Positions 1-8,408 of a DNA stretch of 64,000 nucleotides are shown here, one piece after another. The translations under genes were made by a program, and so were the position numbers. The stretch is from Castellaniella sp040276065. Lineage in GTDB: Bacteria > Pseudomonadota > Gammaproteobacteria > Burkholderiales > Burkholderiaceae_B. The stretch covers positions 30,237 through 94,236 of the forward strand of contig NZ_JBELOI010000014.1 in NCBI RefSeq assembly GCF_040276065.1. The letters are read 5' to 3'. Positions within the stretch are counted from its first letter, which is position 1. Every line of letters begins with the position of its first letter. The notes below the pieces were generated by a model. It made no database searches and had not been told where the DNA came from. It saw only the letters and a program-made list of their open reading frames with translations.

Positions 1-113
1 GTCACCACAGCATCAATCCCAACGGCATCGTGCCGCTGGGCCCCGTTCTTGATCTGCACCGGGCATCCGATCGCGCCGTGCCCGCGGCACGGATCCAGGC
101 TGAAATCATCTAA
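1..113 (+). CDS. C-terminal fragment of an unrecognised protein
   Basis: A reading frame is open from the window edge to a TAA stop at 111-113 and gives 36 residues ending ARIQAEII. It ends 11 bp before the pirin start and so probably belongs to the same transcript. I do not recognise the family from this tail, and no motif can be assigned. The case for coding rests on the open frame and the tight spacing to the next gene. Confidence 0.5.
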   Translation, partial: HHSINPNGIVPLGPVLDLHRASDRAVPAARIQAEII

Positions 114-124
114 GAGGGAACATC

Positions 125-826
125 ATGCTGGAAATCCGAAAAAGCGCAGACCGTGGTGTGGCCGAGCATGGCTGGTTGAGCTCCCGTCATTCGTTTTCAT
201 TCGCGAATTACTATGACCCCAAGCACGTGGGCTTTGGTCCGCTGCTGGTCATCAACGAAGACCGGGTGCAGCCCGGCCGCGGGTTCGGGGCGCATGGCCA
301 TCGCGATATGGAGATCATCTCCTATGTGCTGGATGGCGCGCTGGAGCACAAGGACAGCATGGGCACCGGCTCCGTGATCCGCTATGGCCATGTCCAGCGC
401 ATGAGCGCCGGCACCGGCGTGGTGCACAGCGAATTCAATCATTCGCACGACGAGCCCGTCCATTTCCTGCAAATCTGGATTCGGCCCAATGCGCAGGGCA
501 TCGAGCCCGGCTATGAGGAAAAGTATTTCGAGCCGGCCGGCAAGGCGCGGCAATGGCGGCTCATCGCCTCACCCGACGGCCGCGACGATTCGGTACTCAT
601 CCACCAGGATGCGCAGATATATGCCTCGATCCTGGATGGCGAGGATAGGCTGGAGTACACCTTTCCTGATTCGCGTTGCGGCTACCTGCATGTGGTTCGC
701 GGGGCCGTGGCGCTCAATGGCCTGGCGCTGAGCGCGGGCGATGCGGCCAAGCTCGTGAATGAAAGGCAGGTGACCGTATCGGATGCGGGCAGGGCCGAAA
801 TCCTGCTGTTCGACCTGCCGATATAG
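125..826 (+). CDS. Pirin family protein (YhhW-type cupin)
   Basis: A 233-residue bicupin of the pirin family. Members bind one metal in the N-terminal cupin, and some (E. coli YhhW) have quercetin 2,3-dioxygenase activity in vitro. The four metal ligands are visible: His57 and His59 in GAHGHRDME, and His101 and Glu103 in VVHSEFNHS, the spacing seen in YhhW. The length is normal for the family and the start follows a purine-rich AAGAGGGAAC. No signal peptide is seen, so it is cytoplasmic. The physiological substrate cannot be read from sequence; redox or stress functions are common guesses. Confidence 0.9.
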   Translation: MLEIRKSADRGVAEHGWLSSRHSFSFANYYDPKHVGFGPLLVINEDRVQPGRGFGAHGHRDMEIISYVLDGALEHKDSMGTGSVIRYGHVQRMSAGTGVVHSEFNHSHDEPVHFLQIWIRPNAQGIEPGYEEKYFEPAGKARQWRLIASPDGRDDSVLIHQDAQIYASILDGEDRLEYTFPDSRCGYLHVVRGAVALNGLALSAGDAAKLVNERQVTVSDAGRAEILLFDLPI

Positions 827-838
827 TGGGCGCCGCGC

Positions 839-1732
839 TTACCCCCCGCGTCCCGCGTCCCCGCGCAGGAACCGGTACTCGCGCCCGAACCCCTCGGGCT
901 TGTAGATCAGCAGCAGGATCAGCGCCAGGCCGATGAGGATCAGCCGCAGGGCGGCAAGTTGATGCGGCGCGAGCCACGAGATGGCGTCGTCGAGAAAGCG
1001 CGTGCCTTCGATCAGGACGACGACTGTCAGGCTGCTGACCAGCACCCCGCGATGGCTGCCACGGCCGGCGAGGATGACCAGCATGAAGGCCGATGCCGTC
1101 ATGGCGATGTTGAATTGCGTGGGGTCGATGTATTGGTAGTAGAACGCGTGCAGACAGCCGGCGATGCCCAGGGCCGCGCCGCCCAGCGCGAACAGCCGCA
1201 GCCGCGCGCCCAGCACGTTTTTGCCCAAGGTCTCGGCCACCAGGGGATCGTCGCGCAAGGCGCGTGCGGTGCGGCCCAGCGGCGAGCGGGACACGATCTC
1301 GAGGACGGCGAACACCAGGGCCAGGCCGGCCAGCGCGAACACGAGCATGCCGGCATCGCTCGGAAACGGCCTCGGAATGCCGGGGATGCCGATACTGCCG
1401 CGGGTGAGCCATTCCTCGTTGTTGACAATCAGCTTCACGCTTTCGGCAAAGGCCAGGGTGACGATTGCGAAATAGTCGTCATCCAGGCGCAGGGAAATCA
1501 GGCTGACCAGGGCGCAGACGGTGGTGGTCAACACGATGGACGCCAGCACGGCCTGCCACGGCGCCCAGCCCATCTGCGTGGTCAGCAGGGCGCAGGCGTA
1601 GGCGCCCACCATGTAGAAGCCGAACAAGCCGAAGTTGACCAGCCCGGTCATGCCCCACTGGATGTTGAGGGCGAGGCCGGCCACGCCGGCGATGACCGCG
1701 ATGGTGAGCAGGGACAGCAGGTAGCTCGTCAT
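839..1732 (-). CDS. Branched-chain-type ABC transporter permease, LivM
   Basis: A 297-residue, highly hydrophobic protein of the LivM permease family, the second membrane subunit of a HAAT-class importer. The characteristic N-terminal block around NFGLFGFYMVGAYACALL is present, followed by alternating membrane segments to the C terminus. It is the last gene of a minus-strand operon (AhpD-like, LivK, LivG, LivF, LivH, LivM) and starts 16 bp after the LivH stop. The transported solute is unknown, since Liv systems also carry amides, urea and aromatic acids. It faces the pirin gene convergently with 12 bp between the stops. Confidence 0.9.
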   Translation of the reverse strand: MTSYLLSLLTIAVIAGVAGLALNIQWGMTGLVNFGLFGFYMVGAYACALLTTQMGWAPWQAVLASIVLTTTVCALVSLISLRLDDDYFAIVTLAFAESVKLIVNNEEWLTRGSIGIPGIPRPFPSDAGMLVFALAGLALVFAVLEIVSRSPLGRTARALRDDPLVAETLGKNVLGARLRLFALGGAALGIAGCLHAFYYQYIDPTQFNIAMTASAFMLVILAGRGSHRGVLVSSLTVVVLIEGTRFLDDAISWLAPHQLAALRLILIGLALILLLIYKPEGFGREYRFLRGDAGRGG

Positions 1733-1748
1733 GGGATTTCCTTCCCGT

Positions 1749-2609
1749 CTACCGGGTCAGCCAGCGGGTGCCGAACAGGCCGGCGGGCCGCAGGATCAGC
1801 AGCAGGCTCATGAGTACGAAAGCGACCATGATGCGGTAGTGCGCGGGCATGACGAGGGTGGCGGCCTCGGACAGTACGCCCATCACCAGCGCGCCGGGGA
1901 TGGCGGCCAGAGGATGGGTCAAGCCGCCCAGGATCGCCGCTGCAAAGGCGGGCAGGGCGTACAGCCAACCCATCTGCGGGTCGATGGTGGCGTCCAGGCC
2001 GATGAGCGTGCCCGACAGTGCGGCGAGCACGCCCGACATCGCCCAGGTCACTGTGACGATCTGTTGGCGGGACACGCCGCGTGTGGCTGCCAAGGGGGCA
2101 TTGTCCGCGATGGCGCGCATGGCGCGCCCCAGGCGGCTGCGCCTGAAGATCACCCACACGACCAGCAGCGCGAGCAGGCACACCACCAGCGCCTGGACCT
2201 GCTCGACGTTGATGCGCAGGCCGGCCCACCGCCAGGGGCGCGAGAGGGCGACGTCGTAGCCCACGGGGGTGTTGCCCGCGACGAAACGCACGATGTTCTC
2301 GAGGATGAACGACACGCCGATGGATGCGACCATCAGGGTGACGGCGGAGCGGTCCCGCAGGGGGCGGAAGACCAGTAGGTCGATCACCGCGGCGAGCGCG
2401 CCGGCCAGTGCTGCGCCCAAAATGCCCGAGACGATCAGCGGCAGCCCCAGGACCACGTTCAGGGTGTAGACCAAGTAGGCGCCCGCCGTGATCATGGCGC
2501 CGATGGCGAAATTGGCGAAGCGCAGGACGCTGAAGGTCAGGGCCACGGCGAGCGCGGGCAGCGCGACCAGCATGCCGGTGACCAATCCATTGAAGAGTAT
2601 CTGCATCAT
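1749..2609 (-). CDS. Branched-chain-type ABC transporter permease, LivH
   Basis: A 286-residue integral membrane permease of the LivH family. The frame is open further upstream, but homologues begin at MMQILFNGLVTGML, so I use the ATG at 2609, which overlaps the LivF end by 9 bases. The conserved early segment AVALTFSVLRFANFAIGAMI is typical of LivH, where this part lines the translocation path. It partners LivM just downstream and the ATPases LivG and LivF upstream. Loss of this subunit would abolish import by the whole system. Confidence 0.9.
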   Translation of the reverse strand: MMQILFNGLVTGMLVALPALAVALTFSVLRFANFAIGAMITAGAYLVYTLNVVLGLPLIVSGILGAALAGALAAVIDLLVFRPLRDRSAVTLMVASIGVSFILENIVRFVAGNTPVGYDVALSRPWRWAGLRINVEQVQALVVCLLALLVVWVIFRRSRLGRAMRAIADNAPLAATRGVSRQQIVTVTWAMSGVLAALSGTLIGLDATIDPQMGWLYALPAFAAAILGGLTHPLAAIPGALVMGVLSEAATLVMPAHYRIMVAFVLMSLLLILRPAGLFGTRWLTR

Positions 2610-2616
2610 GTCGGTG

Positions 2617-3372
2617 TCAGGAGGTGGGCTGTGCGGGTGCGCCGCGGCGGTCGGCACTTAGGAACAGTTCGGCCAGGGTGTCGTCAGCGGCCAGTTCCGC
2701 CGCCGCCGCCGTGCGCCTGACGCGGCCCATGACCAGGACCAGGCCGTGGTCGGCCGCGGCCAGCCCCAGTTGCACGTTCTGCTCGATCATCAGCAGGGTG
2801 AGGCCGGTGCCGCGGATACGGTCGATGATCTCGAACAACAGTGAGGCATTCCGAGGGGACAGGCCGGCGGAAGGTTCGTCGAGCACCAGCAAGCGCGGCT
2901 CGAGCATCATGGCCGAGGCCACGGCCACCATCTGGCGTTGCCCGCCGCTCAGGAGGCCGGCCGGTGTATTCAAGTGGGGGAGGATCTCGGGAAACAGATC
3001 CAGGATTTCGTCAAGCTTGTACGACAAGGGCGCGCCGGTCCGCCGGTCGGGGCGAAACTCCCAGCCCAGCCGCAGGTTCTCGCGCACGCTCATATTGCGA
3101 AATATATTGCTTTCCTGCGGTACGTAGGCCAGGCCGAGCCGGGCGCGCGCGCGCGCGTCCAGGCGGGTGATGGGTGTGTCCCCGAGCTGGATCGTACCGT
3201 CCAGCGCAGGCACCAGGCCGGCGATGGCCTTGAGCAGGGTGGATTTCCCCGAACCGTTGGGTCCGACGATGGTCAGGGCCGTACCGGCGGGCACATCCAA
3301 GTCGACGCCGTGCAGGATATGCTTGCCGCCGTAGCCCGCCTTCAGGCCGCGGACCGCCAGCGCGGCGCTCAT
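2617..3372 (-). CDS. Branched-chain-type ABC transporter ATPase, LivF
   Basis: A 251-residue cytoplasmic ABC ATPase of the LivF family. It has Walker A GPNGSGKST near residue 37, the signature LLSGGQRQM, Walker B LLVLDEPSAGLSP and an H-loop-like region LLMIEQNV, where LivF proteins carry Gln instead of the usual His. The LivF start and the LivG stop share ATGA (4-base overlap), so the two are probably translationally coupled. It works as a heterodimer with LivG. Confidence 0.92.
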   Translation of the reverse strand: MSAALAVRGLKAGYGGKHILHGVDLDVPAGTALTIVGPNGSGKSTLLKAIAGLVPALDGTIQLGDTPITRLDARARARLGLAYVPQESNIFRNMSVRENLRLGWEFRPDRRTGAPLSYKLDEILDLFPEILPHLNTPAGLLSGGQRQMVAVASAMMLEPRLLVLDEPSAGLSPRNASLLFEIIDRIRGTGLTLLMIEQNVQLGLAAADHGLVLVMGRVRRTAAAAELAADDTLAELFLSADRRGAPAQPTS

Positions 3373-4157
3373 AGGGTCACCCCCAGATAGGCGTCCTGCA
3401 CGCGCCGGTCGGCTGTGACCTTGGCGAAGGCGCCTTCGGTCAGCACGGCGCCGTCGGCCAGCACGTAGATGGTGTCGCAGAGTGCCGCAATCAGATCCAT
3501 ATTGTGTTCGACGATGGCGAATGTCCGGCCTTCGCCGCGCAATTCGCTGATGAATGCGGCAAGCTCCTCCATCAGCGCCGGGTTGACGCCCGCGGCGGGC
3601 TCATCCAGCAGGATGATGGGCGCCTCGAGCATCAGTGCTCGACATAGTTCCAGCAGTTTCTTCTGTCCGCCCGACAGGCTGCCGGCGGGCGCGTCGGCCA
3701 GCCGCAGCAGGCGCGTGCGTTGCAGCAGCGTCAGCGCGTGTTCCAAAGCGGCGCCCTCGGCTGCGCGGATGGCGCCGCGGTCGGTAAAGATGTGCCACAG
3801 CGATTCGCCTGGGTTGTTGGGCGCGGCGAGCAGCAGGTTCTCGAGTACGGTCAGGCTGTCGAGTTCGCGGGCGAGCTGGAACGTGCGTGCAATGCCGGCG
3901 CGTGCGCGCCGGTGCATGGGCAGCCGGGTGATGTCCCGTTCGCCCAGCCGCACGGTGCCCGCATCCGGCGCGGTGCTGCCCGCCAGTACGTTGAATAGCG
4001 ACGATTTGCCGGCCCCGTTGGGGCCGACGATGCCGGTGATCCGTCCGGGCTCGATGTGCAGCGTAACCCCGCGCAGCACCTGGAAGCCATCGTAGGACAG
4101 CGTGATGTCGTGCGCGCTGAGGGCGAGTCCCGTGCGGCCGGCATGGCCGGGGATCAC
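3369..4157 (-). CDS. Branched-chain-type ABC transporter ATPase, LivG
   Basis: A 262-residue ABC ATPase of the LivG family. Walker A is GPNGAGKSS near residue 43, the signature is SLSGGQKKLLEL, Walker B is IILLDEPAAGVNP and the switch His is in AIVEHNMDLI. It overlaps LivK upstream and LivF downstream by four bases each. The first dozen residues (MIPGHAGRTGLAL) are not conserved, so a slightly later start is possible. Confidence 0.92.
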   Translation of the reverse strand: MIPGHAGRTGLALSAHDITLSYDGFQVLRGVTLHIEPGRITGIVGPNGAGKSSLFNVLAGSTAPDAGTVRLGERDITRLPMHRRARAGIARTFQLARELDSLTVLENLLLAAPNNPGESLWHIFTDRGAIRAAEGAALEHALTLLQRTRLLRLADAPAGSLSGGQKKLLELCRALMLEAPIILLDEPAAGVNPALMEELAAFISELRGEGRTFAIVEHNMDLIAALCDTIYVLADGAVLTEGAFAKVTADRRVQDAYLGVTL

Positions 4158-5395
4158 TGGATCAGGCCCTTCAACTGATTGGTCCCCTTGGTAATGATGA
4201 AATGGCCATAGCTGCGATGCAGTTGATCGCCCGTGGGCACGAACTCGAAGTCCGCCCCCGCGCCGCTGTAGGCGATGTCCTTGCCCGCGCGCAACGCTTG
4301 CAGGCCGGCGACCGGGTTCTCGACGGTCTCGCCCGGGCCGTTGACCACGTCGAGGATGGCTTTGGTAAATACGGCGGGATCGGCGCTGCCCGATTTTTCG
4401 ATGGCCAGCGCCATCACGGCGATCTGGTCCCAGACATTGGACGGGAAGATGGCGAGCGTGTTCTCGGGCGTGCCGGTGTGTTGCGCGAATGTTTTATAGG
4501 CGGTGGATTCGGCGGGCGGTATCGACTGGATGTGGTGGATGCCCTCGGAGACCTCGGCGCCCACGTTCTTGACGAAGGCGCCCTCGGCGTCGGCCGCCGA
4601 GGAGTTCGAATAGATCTTGCTCGTGAAGCCGCCGCGATAGACTTCGCGGGCGATGGCCGAGAGCTCGGGCAGGTAGCTCGGCAGGAACACAGCGTCCGGG
4701 TTCTTGGAGAACACCTTTTCGACTTCGGCCCGGTACGACGATTGGCCCGGGTTGTAATACACGACGTCGACGATTTTGCCGCCCTGTTTCTCGAATTCCC
4801 GCACGAAGGGATCAACCATGATGGTCCAGGCCGGGGCCTGCTGCGCCAGCACGGACGCGGTGCGGGCGCCGTCCTGGTAGGCCGCGCGCGCAAACACCTC
4901 CCCCCAGTCGCTGCCGCGCGCCTGAAAGCGCCAGACCAGCCCGTGGTTGTCGCCCTGGGTGACCTCGTCGCCCGTGCCAGTGACCAGAAGGGGGACATTG
5001 CGCTCGAGCGTCAGGGGGCGTACGGCCAGCGCCACCGAGCTGCTCCACAACCCGCCGATGGCCACGACCTTGTTCACGTCGAGCAGCTTGCGCGCCGAGG
5101 CCACGCCGGCCGTGGGGTTGGTCTCGCTGTCGGCCGCCACGATTTCGAGTGTGCGGCCGTTCAGGACGCCGCCGGCATCGGTGTTGATGAACTCGGCCGC
5201 CCGCTTGGCGGCCTCGATCATGCCGGGGCCGTAGGCACCGCCCGCGCCGCTCAGGGGCGCCAGAATACCGATGCGGATGGGGTCGCCGTCCTGCGCAAGC
5301 GTGCTGGCGGGCAGCGTGTAGGCCGCCAGGCCGACGATGGCCGAAAGGGTGGCGAGGGCGGCGCCGCGGCGCCCCCGGTTGAGGATGCTGGTCAT
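4154..5395 (-). CDS. Periplasmic substrate-binding protein, LivK/HAAT type
   Basis: A 413-residue type I periplasmic-binding fold protein that captures the solute for the LivHMGF importer. A Sec signal is seen at the N terminus (hydrophobic stretch about 15-33, likely cut after a site near STLAQ), followed by the family opening IRIGILAPLSGAGGAYG. Residues around AIGGLWSSSVALA and VTGTGDEVTQ probably line the ligand cleft. The ligand is not predictable from sequence. A 48-bp gap separates it from the AhpD-like gene upstream, so both are probably co-transcribed. Confidence 0.9.
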   Translation of the reverse strand: MTSILNRGRRGAALATLSAIVGLAAYTLPASTLAQDGDPIRIGILAPLSGAGGAYGPGMIEAAKRAAEFINTDAGGVLNGRTLEIVAADSETNPTAGVASARKLLDVNKVVAIGGLWSSSVALAVRPLTLERNVPLLVTGTGDEVTQGDNHGLVWRFQARGSDWGEVFARAAYQDGARTASVLAQQAPAWTIMVDPFVREFEKQGGKIVDVVYYNPGQSSYRAEVEKVFSKNPDAVFLPSYLPELSAIAREVYRGGFTSKIYSNSSAADAEGAFVKNVGAEVSEGIHHIQSIPPAESTAYKTFAQHTGTPENTLAIFPSNVWDQIAVMALAIEKSGSADPAVFTKAILDVVNGPGETVENPVAGLQALRAGKDIAYSGAGADFEFVPTGDQLHRSYGHFIITKGTNQLKGLIQ

Positions 5396-5443
5396 GTTCC
5401 TGGGTACTCTCTGTGAGGTGGAAATGCGTCGGGGTCGCGGCCT

Positions 5444-5989
5444 TTAGAGAGCATGGGCAGTGGTGCTGCTCTCGCCGATCTGCAAGGCCTGGTTGAAGCG
5501 GTTGAAGAAACCGCACAGCGTGATGCGCAGCGTCAGCTCGACGATCTGCGATTCGGTGAACTGCGCGCGCAGGCGGTCGAACAGGGATTCCGGCAGCCGT
5601 TGGGCGGACTGTGTGACGGCGGCGGCGTATTCGACCACGAGCCGGTCGGTGTCGGTCAGGGGCGCCGTCGTCGTGCCGTCGATCAGCGCTTGCGGATCGT
5701 CGATGTCCAGGCCCTGCACCTGCAGGCGCGGCGTGTGGCCCTCGACGCAATAGTGGCAGCGGTTCAGGTGCGAGGTGACGATGATGGCGAGCTCGATGTG
5801 CCGCGGGGAAATGCCCTGGCGCGCCTTTAGCGTCATCAGCATTTCGAATAGATGCTCCGCCGCGGGCTCGACCTGTGCCAGCACCCGGAACTGCTCCGCA
5901 AAGTGGTCGCTGCCCAGTGTGTACTGAGGGAAGAGTGCCTGGAGCGTGGGGCTCAGCGACTCGATAGCGGGTTGGGATACACGGGGCAT
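5444..5989 (-). CDS. Carboxymuconolactone decarboxylase / AhpD-like protein
   Basis: A 181-residue AhpD-fold protein if started at the ATG at 5989 (MPRVSQPAIE); the frame runs further up to 6136 but that extension is not conserved-looking. The alkylhydroperoxidase motif is complete: Glu66, Cys78, Cys81 and His85 in the pattern E-x11-C-x2-C-x3-H (visible as RCHYCVEGH). Such proteins reduce peroxides or protect radical-sensitive pathways using a thiol pair. It heads the Liv operon, an unusual neighbour that may hint at the substrate's chemistry. Confidence 0.85.
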   Translation of the reverse strand: MPRVSQPAIESLSPTLQALFPQYTLGSDHFAEQFRVLAQVEPAAEHLFEMLMTLKARQGISPRHIELAIIVTSHLNRCHYCVEGHTPRLQVQGLDIDDPQALIDGTTTAPLTDTDRLVVEYAAAVTQSAQRLPESLFDRLRAQFTESQIVELTLRITLCGFFNRFNQALQIGESSTTAHAL

Positions 5990-6108
5990 GGCGGGCTCGG
6001 AGGATGGGTTGCAAGGGCCGGCGCGGCAAACGACCCGGAAATCAAAGGGGCCGCGAGCGGCCCCTTGAAACACGGGTGCAGTGCCGTCGGCGTCGGCATG
6101 AAAGGTCT

Positions 6109-6147
6109 TCCATTCTATGGAGTCGTGGAACGCCATTCCAATAATGG
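6109..6147. promoter_or_regulatory. Paired CCAT/ATGG inverted repeats in a divergent promoter region
   Basis: Two short palindromes lie in the AT-richer gap between the AhpD-like gene and the aldo/keto reductase: TCCAT-TCT-ATGGA at 6109-6121 and CCATT-CCAAT-AATGG at 6133-6147. Their position, about 120 bp from either start, fits operator sites for a divergent pair. No regulator gene is adjacent, so the cognate protein is unknown. The arms are only five bases each, so chance cannot be excluded. Confidence 0.35.
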
Positions 6148-6273
6148 ATATCTATATTCTTATTATCGCGGGTTGTATGGGAATCATATGTCTGTCGATT
6201 ATGTGTCCCGGGCGGCGCGGCGGCATAATGGCCTCAACGGCGCATTCCCGTCGATTTTCCCCAGGAGGTCCCC

Positions 6274-7107
6274 ATGTCCACGAGTCCCGTCCCCGTCGTC
6301 ACCCTGCCCAATGGCGTCCCGATGCCGCAAATCGGCCTGGGCACCTGGCCGATGGACGATGCGCAGGCCGCCGCCGCGGTCGCCGCGGCGCTTGGCGTCG
6401 GCTATCGGCTCATCGACACCGCGGAGAACTACCGTAACGAGCGGGGGGTGGGCGAGGGCATCCGGAAGTCCGGTGTGGCGCGCGGCGATATCTTCGTCAC
6501 CACCAAGTTCAATCGCCAATGGCACGGCGCGGACGGCCCGCGCCAAGCCTGCGAGGCCAGCTTGCGGCGACTAGGCCTGGATTACATCGATTTGCTGCTC
6601 ATTCATTGGCCCAACCCGGACCAGGACCAATACGTCGACGCATTCCAGGGCATGACCCGCCTGCTCGAGGGCGGCCTGGTGCGCGCCATCGGCACGTCGA
6701 ACTTCAAGGTCGCGCACTTGGAGCGCCTGTTCGATGCGGGCTTGGTGCCCCACGTCAACCAGATCCAGATGGACCCCTATCACACGCGGGGGGATATCGT
6801 GGCGATGCATCGCGCCCGGGGCATCGTGACCGAGGCCTGGAGCCCACTTGGGCGCGCCGGCGGGATGATGGACGATCCGGCGATCGTCGCCGCGGCCCGG
6901 CGCCACGGCCGCACGCCGGCCCAGGTGGTGCTGCGCTGGCATACGCAGTCCGGGGCCGTGCCCATCCCGAAGTCGGCGGACCCGGCACGCCAGGCGCAGA
7001 ATCTGGACGTGTTCGATTTCACGTTGTCCGCTGAGGAAATGGAGGCGCTCAGTCGCCTGGACCGGCCGGACCCCGGGATGCTCGACTCGGATGTGTTCGG
7101 GCATTGA
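6274..7107 (+). CDS. Aldo/keto reductase
   Basis: A 277-residue NADPH-dependent oxidoreductase of the AKR5-like group (2,5-diketo-D-gluconate reductase relatives). The catalytic tetrad is visible: Asp48 and Tyr53 in LIDTAENYRNE, Lys78 in TTKF and His111 in LLLIHWPNP. The C-terminal cofactor motif IPKSADPARQAQNL is also present. A strong Shine-Dalgarno sequence, AGGAGG, lies seven bases before the ATG, which fixes the start. It reduces an aldehyde or ketone in the cytoplasm; the substrate is unknown. Confidence 0.92.
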   Translation: MSTSPVPVVTLPNGVPMPQIGLGTWPMDDAQAAAAVAAALGVGYRLIDTAENYRNERGVGEGIRKSGVARGDIFVTTKFNRQWHGADGPRQACEASLRRLGLDYIDLLLIHWPNPDQDQYVDAFQGMTRLLEGGLVRAIGTSNFKVAHLERLFDAGLVPHVNQIQMDPYHTRGDIVAMHRARGIVTEAWSPLGRAGGMMDDPAIVAAARRHGRTPAQVVLRWHTQSGAVPIPKSADPARQAQNLDVFDFTLSAEEMEALSRLDRPDPGMLDSDVFGH

Positions 7108-7206
7108 GCCGAATCCGCCGGCCCGCACGCGGATGGATGCCTGTTGAAAACGGCGGCGTCTCAAATACAATGTGTCATCTCGTAAGTCGACGATGAGGCG
7201 CCCGCC

Positions 7207-7365
7207 ATGATCATGATGCTGCCTTTCCTGTCCGCTTTACTGTCGGTGTGGTTCGCCATCCGTGGGCGGCGCGGCGCCTGCATCGGCCTGTGGCTGGCGA
7301 CCCTGCTGATTTTCACCGCGTGGAGCCGGTACCACATGACCGGCGTTCTCCCCATTTCACTATAG
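7207..7365 (+). CDS. Small inner-membrane protein, DUF5993 type
   Basis: A 52-residue protein (MIMMLPFLSALLSVWFAIRG at its start) with two hydrophobic segments separated by a basic RGRRGA turn, ending GVLPISL. This matches the DUF5993 family, tiny membrane proteins encoded immediately upstream of DsbB-like genes. Its stop codon directly abuts the GTG start of the next gene, so the two are surely co-translated. The function of DUF5993 is not established; a role in stabilising or tuning the DsbB partner is an inference from linkage. Confidence 0.75.
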   Translation: MIMMLPFLSALLSVWFAIRGRRGACIGLWLATLLIFTAWSRYHMTGVLPISL

Positions 7366-7944
7366 GTGGCCCTCATGGCAGGCGAACTGTTTTCGGATTC
7401 GCGACGCATGTCGGGCTGGGTGAACGCCATCGGGCTGGCGGCGGTCTGCGGCGTGCTCCTCATGGCGTTCGTCTGGCAGGTGGTCTACGACGAATTGCCG
7501 TGCCCCTTGTGCTTGCTGCAGCGGGTGGGGTTCGTGATGGTCGGCATCGGCCTGCTGCTCAATGTGCGCTTCGGCCCATCCCCCCTGCATTACGCGCTGA
7601 TCCTCTTTTCAGCCCTGGCCGGCGCGTTCGCTGCCGGCCGCCAGGTGCTGCTGCACATCGCGCCCGACGACGTGGCGGGCTATGGGTCGCCGTTCCTGGG
7701 GCTGCACTTCTACACCTGGGCCTTCGTGCTCTTTGTCCTGACGATTCTATGGACGGCGGTGATGTTGGTGTTCGATCGCACCTGCGCCGACAGCCCCCGG
7801 GCCCGCGTGCCCGGAAAGGTCGCCCGGGCGATCATCTGGCTGTTCTTTATCCTGGTCGCGGCCAACTTGGTGTCCACGTTGCTGGAATGCGGCGTCGGCG
7901 CATGCCCGGACGATCCGGTGTCCTATCTGTGGTGGCCCCGCTGA
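7366..7944 (+). CDS. DsbB-like disulfide bond formation protein
   Basis: A 192-residue four-helix membrane protein of the DsbB family, which oxidises a periplasmic thiol oxidase using quinone. The first redox pair Cys46/Cys49 is in the canonical ELPCPLCLLQR context. The second periplasmic loop (around HIAPDDVAGYGSP) has no cysteine; instead Cys175 and Cys180 lie in a C-terminal periplasmic tail ECGVGACPDDP. The start is GTG at 7366 directly after the DUF5993 stop; an ATG at 7375 is an alternative. Confidence 0.85.
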   Translation: MALMAGELFSDSRRMSGWVNAIGLAAVCGVLLMAFVWQVVYDELPCPLCLLQRVGFVMVGIGLLLNVRFGPSPLHYALILFSALAGAFAAGRQVLLHIAPDDVAGYGSPFLGLHFYTWAFVLFVLTILWTAVMLVFDRTCADSPRARVPGKVARAIIWLFFILVAANLVSTLLECGVGACPDDPVSYLWWPR

Positions 7945-7965
7945 GTGAGGGCGAGCGGATTTAGT

Positions 7966-7992
7966 GTCCTGTACGGATTCACCGAACAGGAC
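7966..7992. terminator. Hairpin between convergent dsbB-like and DUF411 genes
   Basis: GTCCTGT at 7966-7972 pairs perfectly with ACAGGAC at 7986-7992 around a 13-base loop. The downstream arm runs into the stop codon of the DUF411 gene. There is no long T-run on either side, so it is a weak or bidirectional terminator candidate. Confidence 0.45.
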
Positions 7993-8408
7993 TAGTCCCT
8001 GGAAAACGGCTTGCCGTCGAAGTCCACGGTGACCAGGTTGCCGTCCAGCGCCCCCATGCCCGGTGCATTCAGCGGCATGCCCGGCGCCGCCACGCCCTTG
8101 ACCGAAGAATCGGCAAGCAGCTTGCGCACGACGTTGGCGGGGACATGCCCTTCGATGATCTGGCCGGTGTCTTGCAGCACCCCGGTGTGGCACGAGGCCA
8201 GTGGCATCGGAACCCCCAGTTTTTGCTTGACCGACGCCATGTCTGTCGACGAGATGGCCGTCACCTGGAAGCCCGATTCCCGCATGTGCTCGACCCATCC
8301 CGAGCAGCATCCGCAGTTGGGGTCCTGGTGGACGACGAGAGCGGGACCCGCGGCCTGCGCGAGGGGCGATGCGGCTGCGAGCGCGATCGCCGTCAACCAT
8401 GTTTTCAT
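7992..8408 (-). CDS. DUF411 family periplasmic metal-binding protein
   Basis: A 138-residue exported protein. A Sec signal covers about residues 1-20 (hydrophobic core LTAIALAAASPLAQA), followed by the DUF411 core with Cys32, Cys34 and Cys35 in PNCGCCSGW. DUF411 proteins are often found with copper-resistance genes and are presumed to bind metal. The frame is open further upstream, but the ATG at 8408 places the signal peptide correctly and overlaps the upstream thioesterase stop by four bases. No copper pump is in the neighbourhood. Confidence 0.85.
   Translation of the reverse strand: MKTWLTAIALAAASPLAQAAGPALVVHQDPNCGCCSGWVEHMRESGFQVTAISSTDMASVKQKLGVPMPLASCHTGVLQDTGQIIEGHVPANVVRKLLADSSVKGVAAPGMPLNAPGMGALDGNLVTVDFDGKPFSRD

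Noticed and set aside
4202..5416. 404-codon plus-strand open frame
   Set aside because: It is exactly antisense to the LivK gene, has Arg/Gly/His-rich shadow composition and matches no family.
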